The notes: generated by a model not told the origin, from the sequence alone. Positions 22,771-38,300 are shown, numbered from the stretch's first letter. The stretch: DNA of 64,000 nucleotides from Pieris napi (GCF_905475465.1 NC_062240.1:5595001-5659000), one strand, 5' to 3'. Program-made: numbers and translations.

Positions 22771-23993
22771 TATCAGTCTAGTACACATACGAATATTTAT
22801 CGTAATAGAATAGTAATATGTATTGAAAACTTGAGCAGTGCTACAATTGGACCTTAAGGTAATTATTTATACCTATTTAACCTATACGGATTGACAGAGA
22901 ATTGTCAATGTCAGAAACATTGACGTAAACAAATCTATCGCAGTGTAAGAGAAATGGAAATATAAAAATCATAAGTAAAATTCTACAATATCCATAACAT
23001 TTATTAATCTTAAGTCAAAGTTTTGTATTTTAATAATGAATTATTTTTGGTGTTTATAAGGATAAATGATCTTCCTCGCGTATAGTAAAATGTTGTACTA
23101 GAAGTTAGATTAACTGTTTCGATATGGATACATAAGCAAAGAGCTATATAATGTTTTGTCTCGCTTCTTTATCTACAAAGTGACACGAGAGTGATAGAGA
23201 CAAAACATTTGAGGCTTATGAATAAATAAGTATTTAGCCCTTGATTAAATGACAACGACTATCGTAATGTGTTGTGATAGATTTAGTAATTTTGAAAGTA
23301 ATAAATATAATAAAAATTAAAATCAATTTTATGCCATATTTTAATGAAATAATTTCGAATATTTACACAAAATTTTCGGTATTAAATGGTTTCCTAATAC
23401 ATATAGGTCTATAAGTATTGCTCTCTCATATAAGAGCTTATTTCCATAGCTCATTAACAATTGGAAAATTTATTATTTTGTAAATACAAAGATTATTATT
23501 AAATTTAGCGCATATCACGCTCAAATTAACAAGCTTAAGGGATCTCGAAACGAAATAGAATCAGCATAATTCACTGGCTATTTTGTAATAACTATAAACA
23601 AATATATTAAGAAATATAACCATCGGGTTTGAAGATATAATCGTAACTAGAATATTTTAATCAAGTTTTAACCTTCAAAATATAACTTTCATATAATATA
23701 GCAATTCATGGTTAAAACATTTTATTAAATGATTACTACGATTACTTTACTAACAAAAACACATACAGCTTTATAAAGTCGCCAGTGTGTTATGGCCCAG
23801 ATGTGATATAACTGTGATACTGATATTTTTAACTACTCACTCATTACGCATCATAATAGAAGTTATTAATATATTATTTAATTGTGGCATTAATTTCGCG
23901 TTGCAATGCCATGAGATAGACCTTGCTTCTTAGATAAAACTATACAACAACCGTTTGAAGTTATTGATTTCATTTTTTTTAAATAAATATAAA

Positions 23994-24077
23994 GGGTAAG
24001 ATTTAGAGATGACACTTGACGCTAAATGTGACTCCGTGTGTCAAAAAAGGAAATGAAATTGCCTCTGAATCTTACCC
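23994..24077. mobile_element. Tiny MITE, 'GGGTAAGATT' family, copy 1
   Basis: It is 84 bp long and starts GGGTAAGATTTAGAG. It ends with the near-exact inverse CTCTGAATCTTACCC. A similar 73-bp element is at 57446. Confidence 0.6.
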
Positions 24078-24184
24078 TTACTGATTCTTGCATTAAGCCA
24101 CGATAAGACTTGCACTTCTTTTTATGTGAGACTAGGATTTTGATATAATAAGTGCGGATTAAAGTGATATAAACAATATTTATT

Positions 24185-24529
24185 GAAGTGAAAACTTCTT
24201 TAGCGGCGTTGTACTCTTTTTGGAATGGGTAAAAAATGTTAAGCTCGCGTCAGGACACGTGACCTGATCGAAAATTCGTAAGACGGATGGAGAGTAGACA
24301 GCTGGCGCGGCGTATTTAAAGTAATATAAATTGTCATGTTTGTGTACGATAGTGCAATAAGTAAATATTGTATTTTACCACATAAATGATAGTACTTTTA
24401 TACTGATAATTAAAGCAATTCGTGCAAAATTATTCCCTAACCATTCCAAAATATCAAAAATGCACAACGTTAATATTCAAGTTTTCACTTCTGCCGGCAC
24501 TCCCGGAGTACAACCCGTCGTTTTTTTTT
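24185..24529 (+). mobile_element. Helentron-like non-autonomous element, copy F
   Basis: It is 345 bp from 'GAAGTGAAAACTTCTTTAGC' to the 3' 'GTTTTCACTTCTG', a hairpin 'CACTCCCGGAGT' and a T-run at 24521-24529. The inner repeats GAAGTGAAAAC and GTTTTCACTTC are exact inverses. It is an inverted copy of D. Confidence 0.8.
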
Positions 24530-25125
24530 ATTAGAGTTTATTTTCACTTAGTTAAATTAGAAGAATCACAGACGACAGTATACGGTACTTGACAATGCCA
24601 AAAGTTTGAAGAAGAAAAAAATTTGAATATCTATCCAAAATATTAGATTTTGATTTACTAAGAAATTTGTAAGTAAAATAGGTATATTTTTTATATTATC
24701 TGTAACATTTTCGTATACCATCGATCAAATTAGAAAATGTCAATAAGAGAAATATCAGTTGAATATTATTATTAGATTTAAGGTAAAATATTATATTTGA
24801 GTTTATTTTATATTTTCTTAATGTGAATTAATCAAAGAACGAGGTCCCTTTTGATTTTTTTAGGAAATGTATTTAAGCAATAATTTTTGTAAAATAAAGA
24901 TTAGAATGTTTACTATTGTTTTATTTCTTATGTAGTTAAGAAAAGTTTTTCCCGCAATGGACAAGCGACTTAACTCGCCATATTTCTTCTAAAGTGCCTA
25001 GTGCCTACAGAAGGCATGCACGTGCGTTTTGTCTTTATGTAAAAAAAGTAAATGATTATTCAAAATTGATACATTGACAACGATTTTAACGTTAATCATA
25101 ATATTCATCTCATTTCTTTAAATTA

Positions 25126-25381
25126 GAGAGCGTTCAAGTATTACGTAACGTATTTTTAGTCCTTTTGTAAAACGTTACGATGCGAGGCGGGGATAAAATT
25201 ACGCGTTATTGTTAATATTTTTTTCGACTTACACCACATAATAGTAACTAAAGAGTCACTAGGTGGTCAAAAAACGTTTTACTATACTTGGGTACAGCAC
25301 TGAAAAACGTTACGGCGAGTCACATGGGGGGGGGGGTCAATAATCTGCAAAAATTGCGTTACGTAATACTTGTACGCTCCC
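25126..25381 (+). mobile_element. MITE, 'GGGAGCG' TIR family, copy 2
   Basis: It has the same ends and interior as the copy at 13288, with one substitution in the left terminus. It is flanked by TTA on both sides (25123-25125 and 25382-25384), a 3-bp target duplication. Confidence 0.85.
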
Positions 25382-26312
25382 TTAACTGTTTAATATATCT
25401 TTACTTTTTTAGTGAACTGTCAAAATTAATGAATAATTCTATTGAAGTGCGAGGCCGCTGCATGTGGTTCAATTATTGTAGAATGTACTAACGCACTTAT
25501 ACCTTAGATTATTATTAAGCCAATAGATTTAAATAAACCAAGCACTAGACCAAACTCACCTTAATAGAGGCGAAGATAATTAATTACCTTTATTGTTAAA
25601 GATAAGAAAATAAAACAAGCTAACTATAACAATTACATTAATAATTTTATTTATAACAATCACAGTAAATACCACAGTTTAACGAATAATACTGTTTTTC
25701 TATCTACTATTTATTAGTTACATGATACATATATTATTCTAAAACAATGTCTACCCAGGTAAAATAAAGACAATTTTGTAACTGGCCCGTAATGTATCTA
25801 AACTAAAATTCCAAATCAGTACCTCAACTTCTCAGTTTAAGATTGAAAATGATATACATGTGTACAAGCTTAACTCGTCACCAGTATGGAAATTGTCACA
25901 AGTCAATCGCATTAATTTATGCGACATAGTTTTATACGCATTGCACTAATAGCAGCATTTTTTTTCTTTGCGTAATTTCAAAGAAAATAAAATTTGCATT
26001 CGAAGTTTTAGTCCGATCGCGTCGTTACACACCTTTCATATCAAATACTTAGATCAGTTATAATCCTACTCATAACTCAAAACGCTTGCCAAATAATTCT
26101 TATGAATAAAGAACTATTTGATCACCTTTGAGAATACATTAACTTAAGACACACTCGTCCTATTATCACTAGTATTATCTGCCCAGTACATGTTAATCTA
26201 AACGTACATTTATACATTATAATACATATTATTATGTAAGATAACTCTAGACCGATTAAGTTCAGATTCAAGTATGGGCTTGTAGTATAGAAAAAAAATA
26301 CACATTAGCATA

Positions 26313-29300
26313 TTACAGAGAAAATTGGTATAATTGTTGTGGTGGTCTTGCGCATGGTGCATTTCGTCTGGTGTTACCACAACACGACCAGTGTCTTGTC
26401 CCAGGCCATCCAGCGTGACCGTGGCCACAACCTGGAAGTGATGGCATCATGAAAAGCAATAGCAAAAACAATTTTATTATAAAGTTGTCACAACACCGCT
26501 CCGTAACTTGGCCAGACATGTATAATTGTATGTTTAATAAGCTTAAATATTAAATACTTTGTCATGTTTATTTATTTCGACAGTAAATAGATTTTGCTTA
26601 ACATAGAAAGCAATTATCGCAGATAAAAAAACAGTTATTTTTTTTATGTTATTTTTTTATAAAAAATCCGGCATAATTTTATCTTAACTTAATTTTTTTT
26701 TATAAAAGAATTAAAGTCACCTTACCTTTATAACCACCAGCCATAGTAGATCCACAAGCGCAAGTAACATCCCTTCGTCCACCAGAAGAACAGAACGAGC
26801 AACAGTGGAACTGACCCGAGTGAGCTTTCATCACTCGCGCGCAGCAGGTAAATGGACTGCCCTAAATTGATCATAAAAAACACAATAATATATCAAACAT
26901 TATTGTGGAATTTGATTATGATATTTTTTCCTGTTAAAGTGTTATAACATAAGTATAAGATCACATCAACAAATCTTTTCAAATTTGTTAACAAATAATG
27001 ATTAGCAAAAATGCATAAGGTTAAAAATTACAATGTCTGGTGTTTTATACCAAAAACCTACAGTTACCTATATTATTATGTCATTTATAATCTTGCTATA
27101 TAGCACCAATAACAGATAAACAAAAAATAATTAAATTTAATTTAATCACTGTAGCATTATTTTACATCAACAATACAAAGTTAACAACATTTGTAAATCA
27201 ATTGTCCTCGATATGACCAACTACGAATCTCTAATCCATTTATTGAATTAAATAATGATTAAAGATAAAATTACAAAATAATATTAAATACCTTAATTGG
27301 AGTATTGTTAAGCGTGACGGCCAGCAAGTAAGCTCCGGGGCTGGGAGCCGCAAAAGTTACCGTGTAGGAACCATCACCTCTGTCTCTTACACGCGCTAAG
27401 GCAGGTCTGGCTGAGGAATCCCGTCTTCTAAAGTAGCCACATACCTATAAAACATGATTGATGATGATTATTTGACATCCGGAAATATAAAAGTTTTGTT
27501 AAGACGGCAAAATCTAACAAATCTGCCGCGTGGCGGGTGATGACGCCTATAGAAAATTAAATGTTTTCACTATGTTGACATTATTGTTCCTTAAAAGGGA
27601 GTATATGTTTATAATGTTACGTTAGTTTTGTTCAATAAAATAAACGTAATCATAAGCAAAAACATAATCCATCTTCCTAACCATAAATTAACCTACCTGC
27701 TCTCCTCCACACCATATCCTCTCATCTTTGCCGTCATGTAGTTCTAGTACTGCTTCATGCGGGTACTCTACTTGCAGATCTTGAAATCCTGAAAATGTTT
27801 TATGTAGATGAGAGAATGCAACAATATTATTTACTAGGTTTTCATGTTCTGTGTCTGCGTTTTTGTTTTCATAAATTTTTAATTTAAGATTCGTATTGAA
27901 TCTTATTTCATTTAGGCTCGCTAATGCTCACGATTTTTTCAATCTAGACATGATCAACTAGGTTTCTGAAGCTAAGTTTTGAATGTTGTTATTAATAAAA
28001 ATGTGTAAAATATTGGAAATTATTCACAGAAATAAAGTTATATCATTTGTAAAGCAACAACAATCATTATTTTTATAAAAGAAAAACAAATATAAAATAT
28101 TTACTACTTCCAAAGAAATTTATTAATAAAGATAATTAATAAGGAATAGTAATTGAAAGGTGTGTACTTCACATTATGTGAATACCTTCGGTATTTAAAA
28201 CGCATTTATCCGGATCAGCGGCCTGCGTGAGTAGTCTTCCTACTAAGCGATTTTCCGGTCCTGGCGCGTCAGGGGCGAAGCGCAACTCGCATCGAGGTGG
28301 CTCCGACACGGGCTGAAGCTCCGTCAGCCTCTCGAGACGACGGAGTACCGGCCCGCTTAGAGACAATACCTCGTCTTCTTTGCCTTCTGAGAGGAGCTGG
28401 GATAATAAACCTTATATTTTAAAAGAGTTTTGTTCATTATAGGTTTTTACCAAAATATAAATAATAATGTTTACTAGAAGATATTGTCACCTTTTATTGA
28501 ATTAATCTTTTATATCAATAATCTATTATTTTTAATAGGCATAAACATATTCAAATTTATGGTTTTTATTTACGTCATCGTACTAGCATATAATAGTTAA
28601 AATCATATATCATTTTTAATCTTATCTTAATATATATAAATTACGTGTCACGTTGTTTGTCCGCTATGGACTCCTAAATTACCGAACATATATCAATCAA
28701 ATTTACACACCGTGAGTAGTTTGATCCAACTTAAAAGATAGGATAGCTTACATCTCAATTTATATCCGCAATAATATTTTATTGCAAAATATTTGTTTAT
28801 TATTTGATACTCACAATTCTAACAGATGGCGCTGTGTTGAAAGTACCAACGTTTCACATAAGCTACAATTTAATGGCATAACCACCAAAAAAGCATAGTG
28901 GTCCCCATGACTAGTGTTCTCCTACCGTTTCCCTTGAATAGTTTGCTACTATGTAATATAACAAAAACCTAAGCCCGAGCAACGCTTGGCCGGTCTGCTA
29001 GTAGTAGGTACACATATATGTATGTAGTTGGGACCTCGAAGAATAGGTTAATATTTCGTATATTGTATAATAAATGTTTTTTAGATTTTTTTAAAACCAA
29101 CCTCTTCAGCAAACTGGACGGCATCCATCGCGTGTTGTGTTCTTTCTTCCAGCTGTCGTGTCTTCTGTTCTATCTTCTCTCTGCATGAGGTTCTAGCCCT
29201 GGCTGCGGCAGTACATAAGGCGCGCCCGTGAGCTTCCACAGCACGTTTGTATTCTTCGGTCCACGCACGAATCTCTGCTTCCACACGGGATGCTTGGGTC

Positions 29301-32300
29301 TGGAAAAAAAAACCTCTGAACAACGGCTTTCGAAGGTTTACTACAATTATTTTCATATTTTTATAGTCGACGACAGCAAAAGCATCTCACAATATATCCA
29401 ATATTGTCACAATTTAAGGGAAACCGTATTAATATTGCACAAAAGCACAGAAAGTATAATATGCATTTGAAAATAAATACATAATGACAGAATGCACATA
29501 CACATAGTACACGTATATAATATTTTTGTTCCAATATGACGAAGTTGTTTCTGATATTTTAGGATAAGGATCTATCAAAAATAATCGTAGTACTTCTACT
29601 AATTCTAATCCTCTTAAAATAAGTTTAAACGTGCTAAATGTGGCAGTAAAATACAAAACGATTGGTTAACGGATAGCCACAGACATCGCTGGAAACAGCC
29701 GACGCCTATGCGAGCTGCAAGTGACTGTTTAGCAGTACCACTACTCCGGCGAAGGTGGAGTTCTCTTGAGAAAGTTTATTATTATAATTAATACCTCAAC
29801 TTCATAAGTTTATTATAATTATAATTAATACCTCAACTTCATAAGCATGCACGTGGAGTATCCTGGTGGCTCTTTCAACATTATCTGGTACATGCTTCGC
29901 TCGCTCGCACGCGTCACGCACTTGCCGAGCGCGTTCTTTTGCCGCCCGTGAAGCGTTCGCAAGAGCATGCCCCGAATGAGATATTACACAACAATCACGG
30001 CATACTACCTGAAAAAAGATATTGAGATTTTGAAACATGCTACCTTATGTATCATATTTTCTTTGACGGTAGGAGCAGGCAAAGATACGAAAATAATAAT
30101 TGATTTTTCCTATAATAGTCTACGGTGATTACAAGATTTTCAAATTCTAATTAATAATTAATTTATTTAATTTGATTTTACTGGACATATTGAAAAAAGC
30201 GGGCATCACTTCAAATTAAACACGACTTGTTTTGATTATGAGTTTCTTATTGCCACCTTGACTTCATAATAGTAAGATAGCAGCTACGTGAGGGGTAACG
30301 GGTTCAATTCCCGGTTCGAGGGCAAGTTTTAATTTAATTTAAATTTGTTCTCGGCCTTTGGGACGGTTGTGCGGTACCGGGCGAGTGCCTAAACCGTACA
30401 TGGAGTACACGGTCGAATTTCTAAAGACAAGCACAAATTTTAAAAAATCCTATACTTGACGCTGGCTAATGCACAAATCGTGCCAGAGCCATAAAAAAAA
30501 ATAGTAAGATAATTCGTTCAAAGTAACGCACCTGCTGACAAGTTGCGCAGTACACACTCAACTCGGAACGTGGATGTTGGGTGCAATATCTGACTGGAGG
30601 ATCTATGGGATGAACAGGATGTTTGGATGTTGTCTTCTGCTTCCGATGCGAATCAGCACACGATGTACAGATGCTTAGAAGACATTCGTCACATCTACTC
30701 TCGGCCTGAAAAAGGCTACTGCTGTATAAAAACCCGTTGTTGTTGAAGAGTTCAAATATTATACTTTTTTTTTGCTTTGAAATATATATTGCGTCTTTTT
30801 AGTAAAAGGTAAAGTCAAAGTCAAAAATCATTTATTCGTATAGGTAACAAACACAATGTACACGTATGAACGTCAATAAAGAAATATACCTACATTAAAT
30901 GCTTCTAATTTTACATTCACTGCCAGTTCTCAAATTAAGGGCGTAGAACGGAAGAGAAGAACTGGCAATAAATAAAATGGTACAACAACAACAAGCTTTC
31001 TTTGGGTACCATTAGATATGGATTGCTTCTATGAATAAATAAATATTTAAAATTTGGACACAGTCTTTGTAGACACAATATACAAGTTGGAAGCACTTTA
31101 TCGCGAAAAAATAATATATTTTACTAAATATAAACTATTTTTAAGGTAACTTATTCCAAACACAATACTATGTATATTATAAAGATGTGTTTTTGTATGG
31201 ATATACCATTTTATAAAACTCCTTTACTAACAGTATTTCTCGGCATTTAATTGTTTAGAAACGTATGTATCAAAAAACGAACACAAAGGCCATCAATAAT
31301 TATGTCATGCATCAATAATGATGTATACTTGTGCCCGAAATAAGTTTTCAATAAAAATAGGAATCCCTCACGCCGTGTGAAGTAAACGTGGCATGTCATT
31401 GTAAATGAGGATTTCGCCTCGAAAACCGATACACTTCATTTAAATCTGATTTATTTGAGGACATTAGTCGATTTTGTTTGTAATTGAATTTTAACCGTGA
31501 AGTACTATGATGTATAGAGTTCCGTTTTACACTACTACTACTATGGATTGAAGTTAGAATAAAATATTCGATTATATTGTAAAATTTTGCGGTAATTGCG
31601 TAGCAAATTTTGCTAATGAAAATAACTGCAAAAATTAATGTACAGGATGTCTCAACAGAAAGTTCATATTTAGTTGATCGATTTAAAAAAAAAACGTAAG
31701 ATGTGTATCAAAAAACAGTTTACTCATTATTAAAGTACACGTTCGCAGTACTCATTTAATCGAACAATAAAATTACTTATGACGGCTCGGCAGGTGGACT
31801 CAGTGATGCCATTTCGTGACAGATATTTTCTTTCAATTGCACCAGAGAAGCCGGCTTATTGGCGTAGACTTTAGATTTAAGATAACCCCATAAGAAAAAA
31901 ATTCATAGGGGTAAAGGTCCGGACTGCGTGGAGGCCAATTTATGTCACCTCTCCTGGAGAACAATTTGCCCGAGAAAATTTCACGAACTCGTGGCAGAGT
32001 ATAATATAATTATAATGGCCAGGAAAGTTTTTAAGTTCAGGCACCAAGAAGTCGTCTAACATTTTCACATAATGCTCTGAATTGAAATATATAATATATA
32101 TAAATTTGAGACACCTGTTATTAAATTTTAACTAAGCCTTTCTTGGGTATTAAAACTAGAACAGGTTATGCACAGTTATACCTAATGACATCGGGAACTT
32201 TGATTAACTATTTACCTTCAATAGCGATTTCAGTGACGGACTCAAATATCAGTCTGACATTTCTTCTGGCTATTAAATTATATGTTATGTAGGCTATTGC

Positions 32301-35300
32301 AAACTTTAAATTATTCGAAATATCTATGAAGCCATGTTCGCAATTGGTACTGTTGGCACGGTAAGGTTTGGTAAGGTATCCCAAGATAAAACGTATTTTA
32401 TTCGTTTTAAATTAAACTTTTTAACGGATATAAACATAAACCATAACTTCCTTATATTCCGTGAGTAGGTGGTACTGACATTAACGAAATAGAACATTAA
32501 TAATTACCGCAGTGTTTCTGCTAAGGACAACTTATCAAATTTCGAAATGTGTCTAGACGATCCCCTACTGGGACCTTACTTTCTCCGATCATTGAATACA
32601 ATTAAGTCACTTCGGGGAATTGTGTACAGCAATATCCACCTGAGAATTTCGCAACACCTGATTATGAACTTCTAAAGTGTTTTTGTCGTGGACCGTTGTT
32701 GATTTAACAACAATAATTTAACTTTTTGAAGCAATAGAACACTACACCTTGTGTATTCAATAAAACAGACACAGATGTCGAGGACCCTACTCCTTTCCCC
32801 TTAACAAAACCTATTTAATATATACCTATTAAAGTAATACATTAAAAGTACATATTTTTCAAACTTTGTTTAACCACACTTTTTTAAGTATTTAAGGATG
32901 ATTAAATGATTTTTTACCATTAGCCACTCTTAAGCAAAAGTATAATTTAACTGTCAATTCATGTTGTGATAAAATAAATAAATACCTTGCAATCACTACT
33001 GCACAGATCACAAAGAATATTGGCAGCATCTCGAGTTGCGATTTTCCTCAACAACACATAGTTCAAAGGTAACGCTGATACTCCACCCAAGGGGAGTGGC
33101 GTCTCCCCCAAACAAGTTGGGCATACTACGAAATGGATACTCTTGCCTGATACCTGTAATTAAAATTTAACTACCTAATGTCTGTCGTGGAACAAATGTG
33201 GTGAGGTCATTTTCTTTTAAGGCGAGTTTTTGCAGTGAAGTTGCAAAAGCGCTGGGAAACTTAAGTTAAATCCTAAGGCGCGAAACACACAGAAAAGGCG
33301 TAAGGTGAAGGCGCGGCGCAGGCATCTTGCCGCTTCAAAACGCGTCAATACAAAATGTACGTAAGCGGCGTGGCACAGGCACGTCACCAATATCTTCGGT
33401 GTCTCTGCACATTAATGAGTTGCAGCAAATCAAGCGCATCTTCGTCATCTGAAGAGGAAGACATGCTATCACGATAAAGTCAGCCTGCGTTAATAACTCT
33501 TTGTGCCGTCTCTTCGCCTCTTTGATATAATTTAAGTCGCATCCGTGCCTTATCTGTTCCACGCCGGCTCTGCGCCTGCGCCGCGCCTTCACCTTACGCC
33601 TCTTCTGTATGTTTCGCACCTAAGGGAAATTCAGGATCCAGACATGTTTAAGTTGGATGTATAGGTACTAAAATTCACTTCAAATTTGCTACTATTATAC
33701 GTGAATCGTTCTATTATTGTAATGTAGTCCAGAGTACTGGGTTACCTACTTAGCTAACAACGACAGCTATATAGGCCCCGTTAACTGTAAATCTCGAATA
33801 TCGAATTACCTTGTGAACTCACTATACTCGTAGCGATTTGTCGATTACTTTACTCCCATTAACCGCTTGTTAATTATTTAATTACTCTTGACAGGATTTT
33901 GGACAGGTCTATACACTCCTTATGCACGTAGGTTATAACCCGAATGTTGCGCTGTACGCACCTTTTTTGTATAAATTCCGAATTTGCGAGGTTTCTGATT
34001 AAAACTAGCATCAGAGTCGGAGTTTCTTTCACTCTCGTATCCTGATGCTGCAGAACCACTACCACTGGCACTTCCACTGCCTGATGCGGATCTAGTACTG
34101 GAGTCTTGTTGTATTGATACTGAAATTTGTTACAAATACTTTAGTAGAAAATAACAAAAATTTAAACACAGTAAAGTATGATAGTATCATTCTTATATAT
34201 ATAAATATTTTCGAATCAAATAGCGAAACAAAATAATATTTGCAATAACACTCGAGGCCAAACACAGAAATGGTATGGTCGAACAAACGGCAAAGTATAA
34301 TATATTGAAATCTAAAATAAATAAATAATTATAGTCAGGTGGGGTAAATGCATGAACGGGGCAAATGTAATAACATAACTTTAACTGTTTACACACAAAA
34401 TAAATTAGTGCTGGCATCCCTTATACACGTAAAGTACTTCTTGCACTACACTCTGACAACTTTTTGAATCTGATGGATTGACAGATTTTCACCAATCTCG
34501 TTTCAATAAAAACCAAAGTATATTTCAATTTGCGTATTTTATTGCTATTACCCCAGATTACTATCTACACTATTAGAATTTTAACATATTTTTTACATTT
34601 ACCCCTTTACACCGGGAAAATGCAATAGAGACTTAATCTGTAATCATCCATAATTAAATATAAGTAATTACATCAAATAAAAGCATAAACCAAGTTTAAT
34701 ATTTACAGTAAACATTATTTGTAAATTGTAAAAGACCAGAAAATAACAAGTCAATCTAGTTATACTACTCGCATTTACCCCACCTGACCTACTGTGATCG
34801 TGACAATAAATAAAATATATAATTATATTCTTTCTATAAGTAAGTCTGAATTCAGATTAGATCAATACACGTAGTTCTTAACCCTCCTAATGATAGAGGT
34901 GACAAATAACCTAGGCAAGAAAATATGTGTTTCACGAAAAATTCTTTACCATTTTAATTCCTTAAGATACCTACATATTAAGTCTCGATCTAGTCAAAAT
35001 CCAATTATCCAACCCAGGGGTGCCATATGTATAGCCCCTAAAACTAATTACCTAAGATAAATGCTTGTACGCAGTATTGGCAATTTATTAATAACAGCGG
35101 AAGACACAAATGTATTGCTCATTACATCCGACACGAAACGTATTCTTTAAATAAATCGGCCTCGGGCAAGCTGAATCATCTTGGGCACTTGAAAAATATT
35201 GTTAGAGTGCAATGATGTCTATAGTTTTTTTATTCTGGGCTACGAGTAGATGTGTAACGTCGTCTAATACCAAAGACAACTAATAATTGTCTTTGATATA

Positions 35301-38300
35301 ATTTTTAGTTTTTATATCAGTCTGGTGGAAAATCCCTCTTGGAATAGAGCAGTGTTTAGCAGCTACGCCCCGCCCCACCTTAGCATTTCTAAATTATTTC
35401 CCCCCTATGCAACATGCATAATTTTTAATTTTAATGTAATTGTTCTCCTAATAAAGACTTACTCCCTCTCTTGTTAATGACAGGTTTATATGATGCAGTA
35501 AGTAAACTCATTTTCAAAACATATATTAAAAACTGAAATTCAAATTCCAAATAATTTTAAGAAATTTTCCAAGAACCTCCCCTTAATAACAATCAAATTG
35601 CCCCCCTAGGAGGCGAGGGCCCCCCTACAGTGTTTTCGCCGCTCATCAAAGGCTAAACAGTAGTAGAAGGAAACCTCTTAATACTGACACGCCGTTAGTG
35701 TTATAAAAAATAAAGAATCATTTATAAATATGTTCATGTGATTTCTATCCCACAAAAAAATGAAAAAACAAAAGCGCGTTATTATAGAATAAAATTCTTA
35801 ATAGATAAAAACATTACAATTTGATAACAAAAACATATTTCACAAATTTTTCACGCAATTATGATTTTAAAGACTGATTCCCGAAAATTAAATCAATATA
35901 ATAATTTTTTCAAGTTCATAATGAAATAAATAGTATTATAAATGTTATTATTAAAACGATAATTTAATAGGTTCCATGTAGCTATAAAATTGAATTACCA
36001 GGTATGACTTTGATCTTGTAATTCGAATCATCATTTCCACTTCTTTGAAAGATCGCGTAAATAAACTCGAGTATGTCTGGCATATCTCAATTATTATTAT
36101 GATATAATCAAATATTATTTTTATAATTTCGAGGGAATAAAACCGGGATTTAAAACTTAATCGACTCGAGCAATTCTTTGATGGCTAACTTTCTTCTTGA
36201 TTGATTCGCTTATGCTTATTATAATAATGTATTAATAGTACTTCTTTAGAATTGTGATTGATTTCTTTATTATAAGTGGTAAGAAGGGTTTGTTTAATCT
36301 TAACTATATATTGGTTTCATAGCTGTAGGATGAGATCTGTTTTCAAAATTTTGTATTAAGTTTCGACACAAATATATTATGTAGGTGATACGAAGTTCAC
36401 CGGGTCATTTAGTGACGTATATTTTTTTATTTGAGTAGTAAGTATTGATTAATTCTACTTTTGCAGACCTAAAAGTTAATGTTCCAATTTATAACGCAGT
36501 GCAGCTACAACGTTAAGACTGGAGAAAATAATATCATTTAACATACAGTATATACTTTTCGATTTTATTATGTACTCATTTATATTATGTTAAGTAGCAA
36601 GGTTGAAACTAATCTGGAAGATTAATTGATACCTATATGTAATATATATGTATATAAGTATGGATGAACGTTTGTAATTTGACTGCTGAAGAATAGATTG
36701 ACTGAGTCTGTATATAGTCTGTAATAATATAACGTCTTATTCAACCAATAAAAAAAAATTGTGCCAAAAAACTAAACAATTCTCTGTTACTTTATAGTTC
36801 ACGTTAAAATAATTTAATTTATTTTTAGAATATCAATGACGTGTAGGCCGGAACATAGCTAATGTGCATCTAAATATAGCTCAGCCACCCGGCGTGCCAT
36901 AAACAATAATATTGATTTTGATTTACAAACGTTACCAATCTGTATTATTTTACTTCTAACATAAAATAAAAAAAATCCTCGTCGCGTTACGTACTTTTTG
37001 CTCTCCTTTAGATGAACTGACGATGTAGTGAGTATTTTAAAATTATAGATAATTAATTATTATATCTAGTAATATTAGTTTTTGACATATTGTCTTTACT
37101 AGAAGAACTAGCTGAAGTGGGCTTCATCATGGATTTTAATTTCGCTACGGAAATTTTAAATTCAAGCGAAACGTAGCGCCTTCACTCGCAGTTCTTAATA
37201 AAATTTTAGCCGTGATTTTGTTGTAATTAACTATTCATTTAAAAAACTATCTATATTAATGATAATAAATAGTAACAAATCCATGTTAAACCCTTAATAC
37301 TGTTAATAAAAACATTTTTAATAAAATAAAATTGTAAAGTGAAATACACGTTTATTGGATAGTTGGTATAAAATCAAATCGTTCCTAAATGGCTTATCTT
37401 AATTACGGTGACTATAAATAATAATAATAGTTTTAAAATGCATTGATGTTAATTTTGTAATAACAGTTTAATTATGTAGTTTATTTTGTTAACTTAAACA
37501 GATTCAGTTGTCCTTGCATTTATAGTTTGGATATAACCAACCGAAGATGATAAATTTTATTTGGCAAAGAATCACTAGAAATGTGTCAGTAAACACGTGC
37601 AAGTAAGCCAATTATTTTCAAAGTAGGTTGCCCCTGTGGGGCTTCGGCGGTTCAGATGCTTGTTGCCTTCACGTTATTGTAGGCATGGCCTTATTTGTGT
37701 ATTTTAAATTAAAATTATAGCACTATTAAATTTTATTCCTCGATATAAATTAGATACAAGCGATTAAAAAGTGCTTAAACATTCATAACACAATAAAAAT
37801 TTGGATTTTATTATTATGTCGTTTGCTAAAGACAAAACTCAATTTAGCTCTTTTTATAACCAACACCACCCTGGTATCGGAAACGTTGAATTACTTAGTA
37901 AGATAACTCAAATTTTAATATGTGATCGTGATCAGATGCACTCGACGGGGTATGCCTTAATATACTCAAAACTGTTTTCTCAATCAACAAAGCTTTTTCT
38001 ATAGGAGATGCGGCTGCCAAAAAGTTTGACACCCATCATGACCAAACTACAGACTGGCTGTTGATTGTCTATGGTTAAAACAAAAAATAAATAAATATTA
38101 CAGGGTTACTCCTACTTTAATTTGTTGAATGTTTTGGTTAATCTTTATTTATATAATGGTAGGGGAGCCCAAGAGGGGATTTCGGGATTTACTAAAGCGC
38201 GGCAGATTAATATATAGGGGGATACCTTGTACCCGGTTAAGTACCTCCACAAAATATGAGGCCCATATATAAAGCCGCACGTGAAGGAGACAGGATCAGT

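Larger units (their letters stand above)
22225..26312. other. Convergent intergenic region between MED15 and TRIM45
   Basis: Both flanking genes end here, so it holds their 3' UTRs. It contains four short mobile elements, annotated separately. The rest (about 22.8-24.0 kb and 24.5-25.1 kb) is AT-rich sequence in which I see no gene. Confidence 0.5.

Noticed and set aside
15158..24529. A CRISPR-like or regularly spaced repeat array
   Set aside because: The repeats are the ends of separate mobile elements in both orientations at irregular spacing, in a eukaryotic genome.
30280..30499. A tRNA gene suggested by the B-box-like motif
   Set aside because: There is no A box or cloverleaf. The segment is a 5'-truncated SINE bounded by a 12-bp target duplication.
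33335..33619. Arginine-rich 94-codon minus-strand frame as a gene
   Set aside because: It begins inside the terminal inverted repeat of a MITE and resembles no known protein.
37801..38004. A 67-codon plus-strand open frame as a small gene
   Set aside because: There is no similarity, no splice or promoter support, and it lies in an AT-rich intron next to a mobile element.
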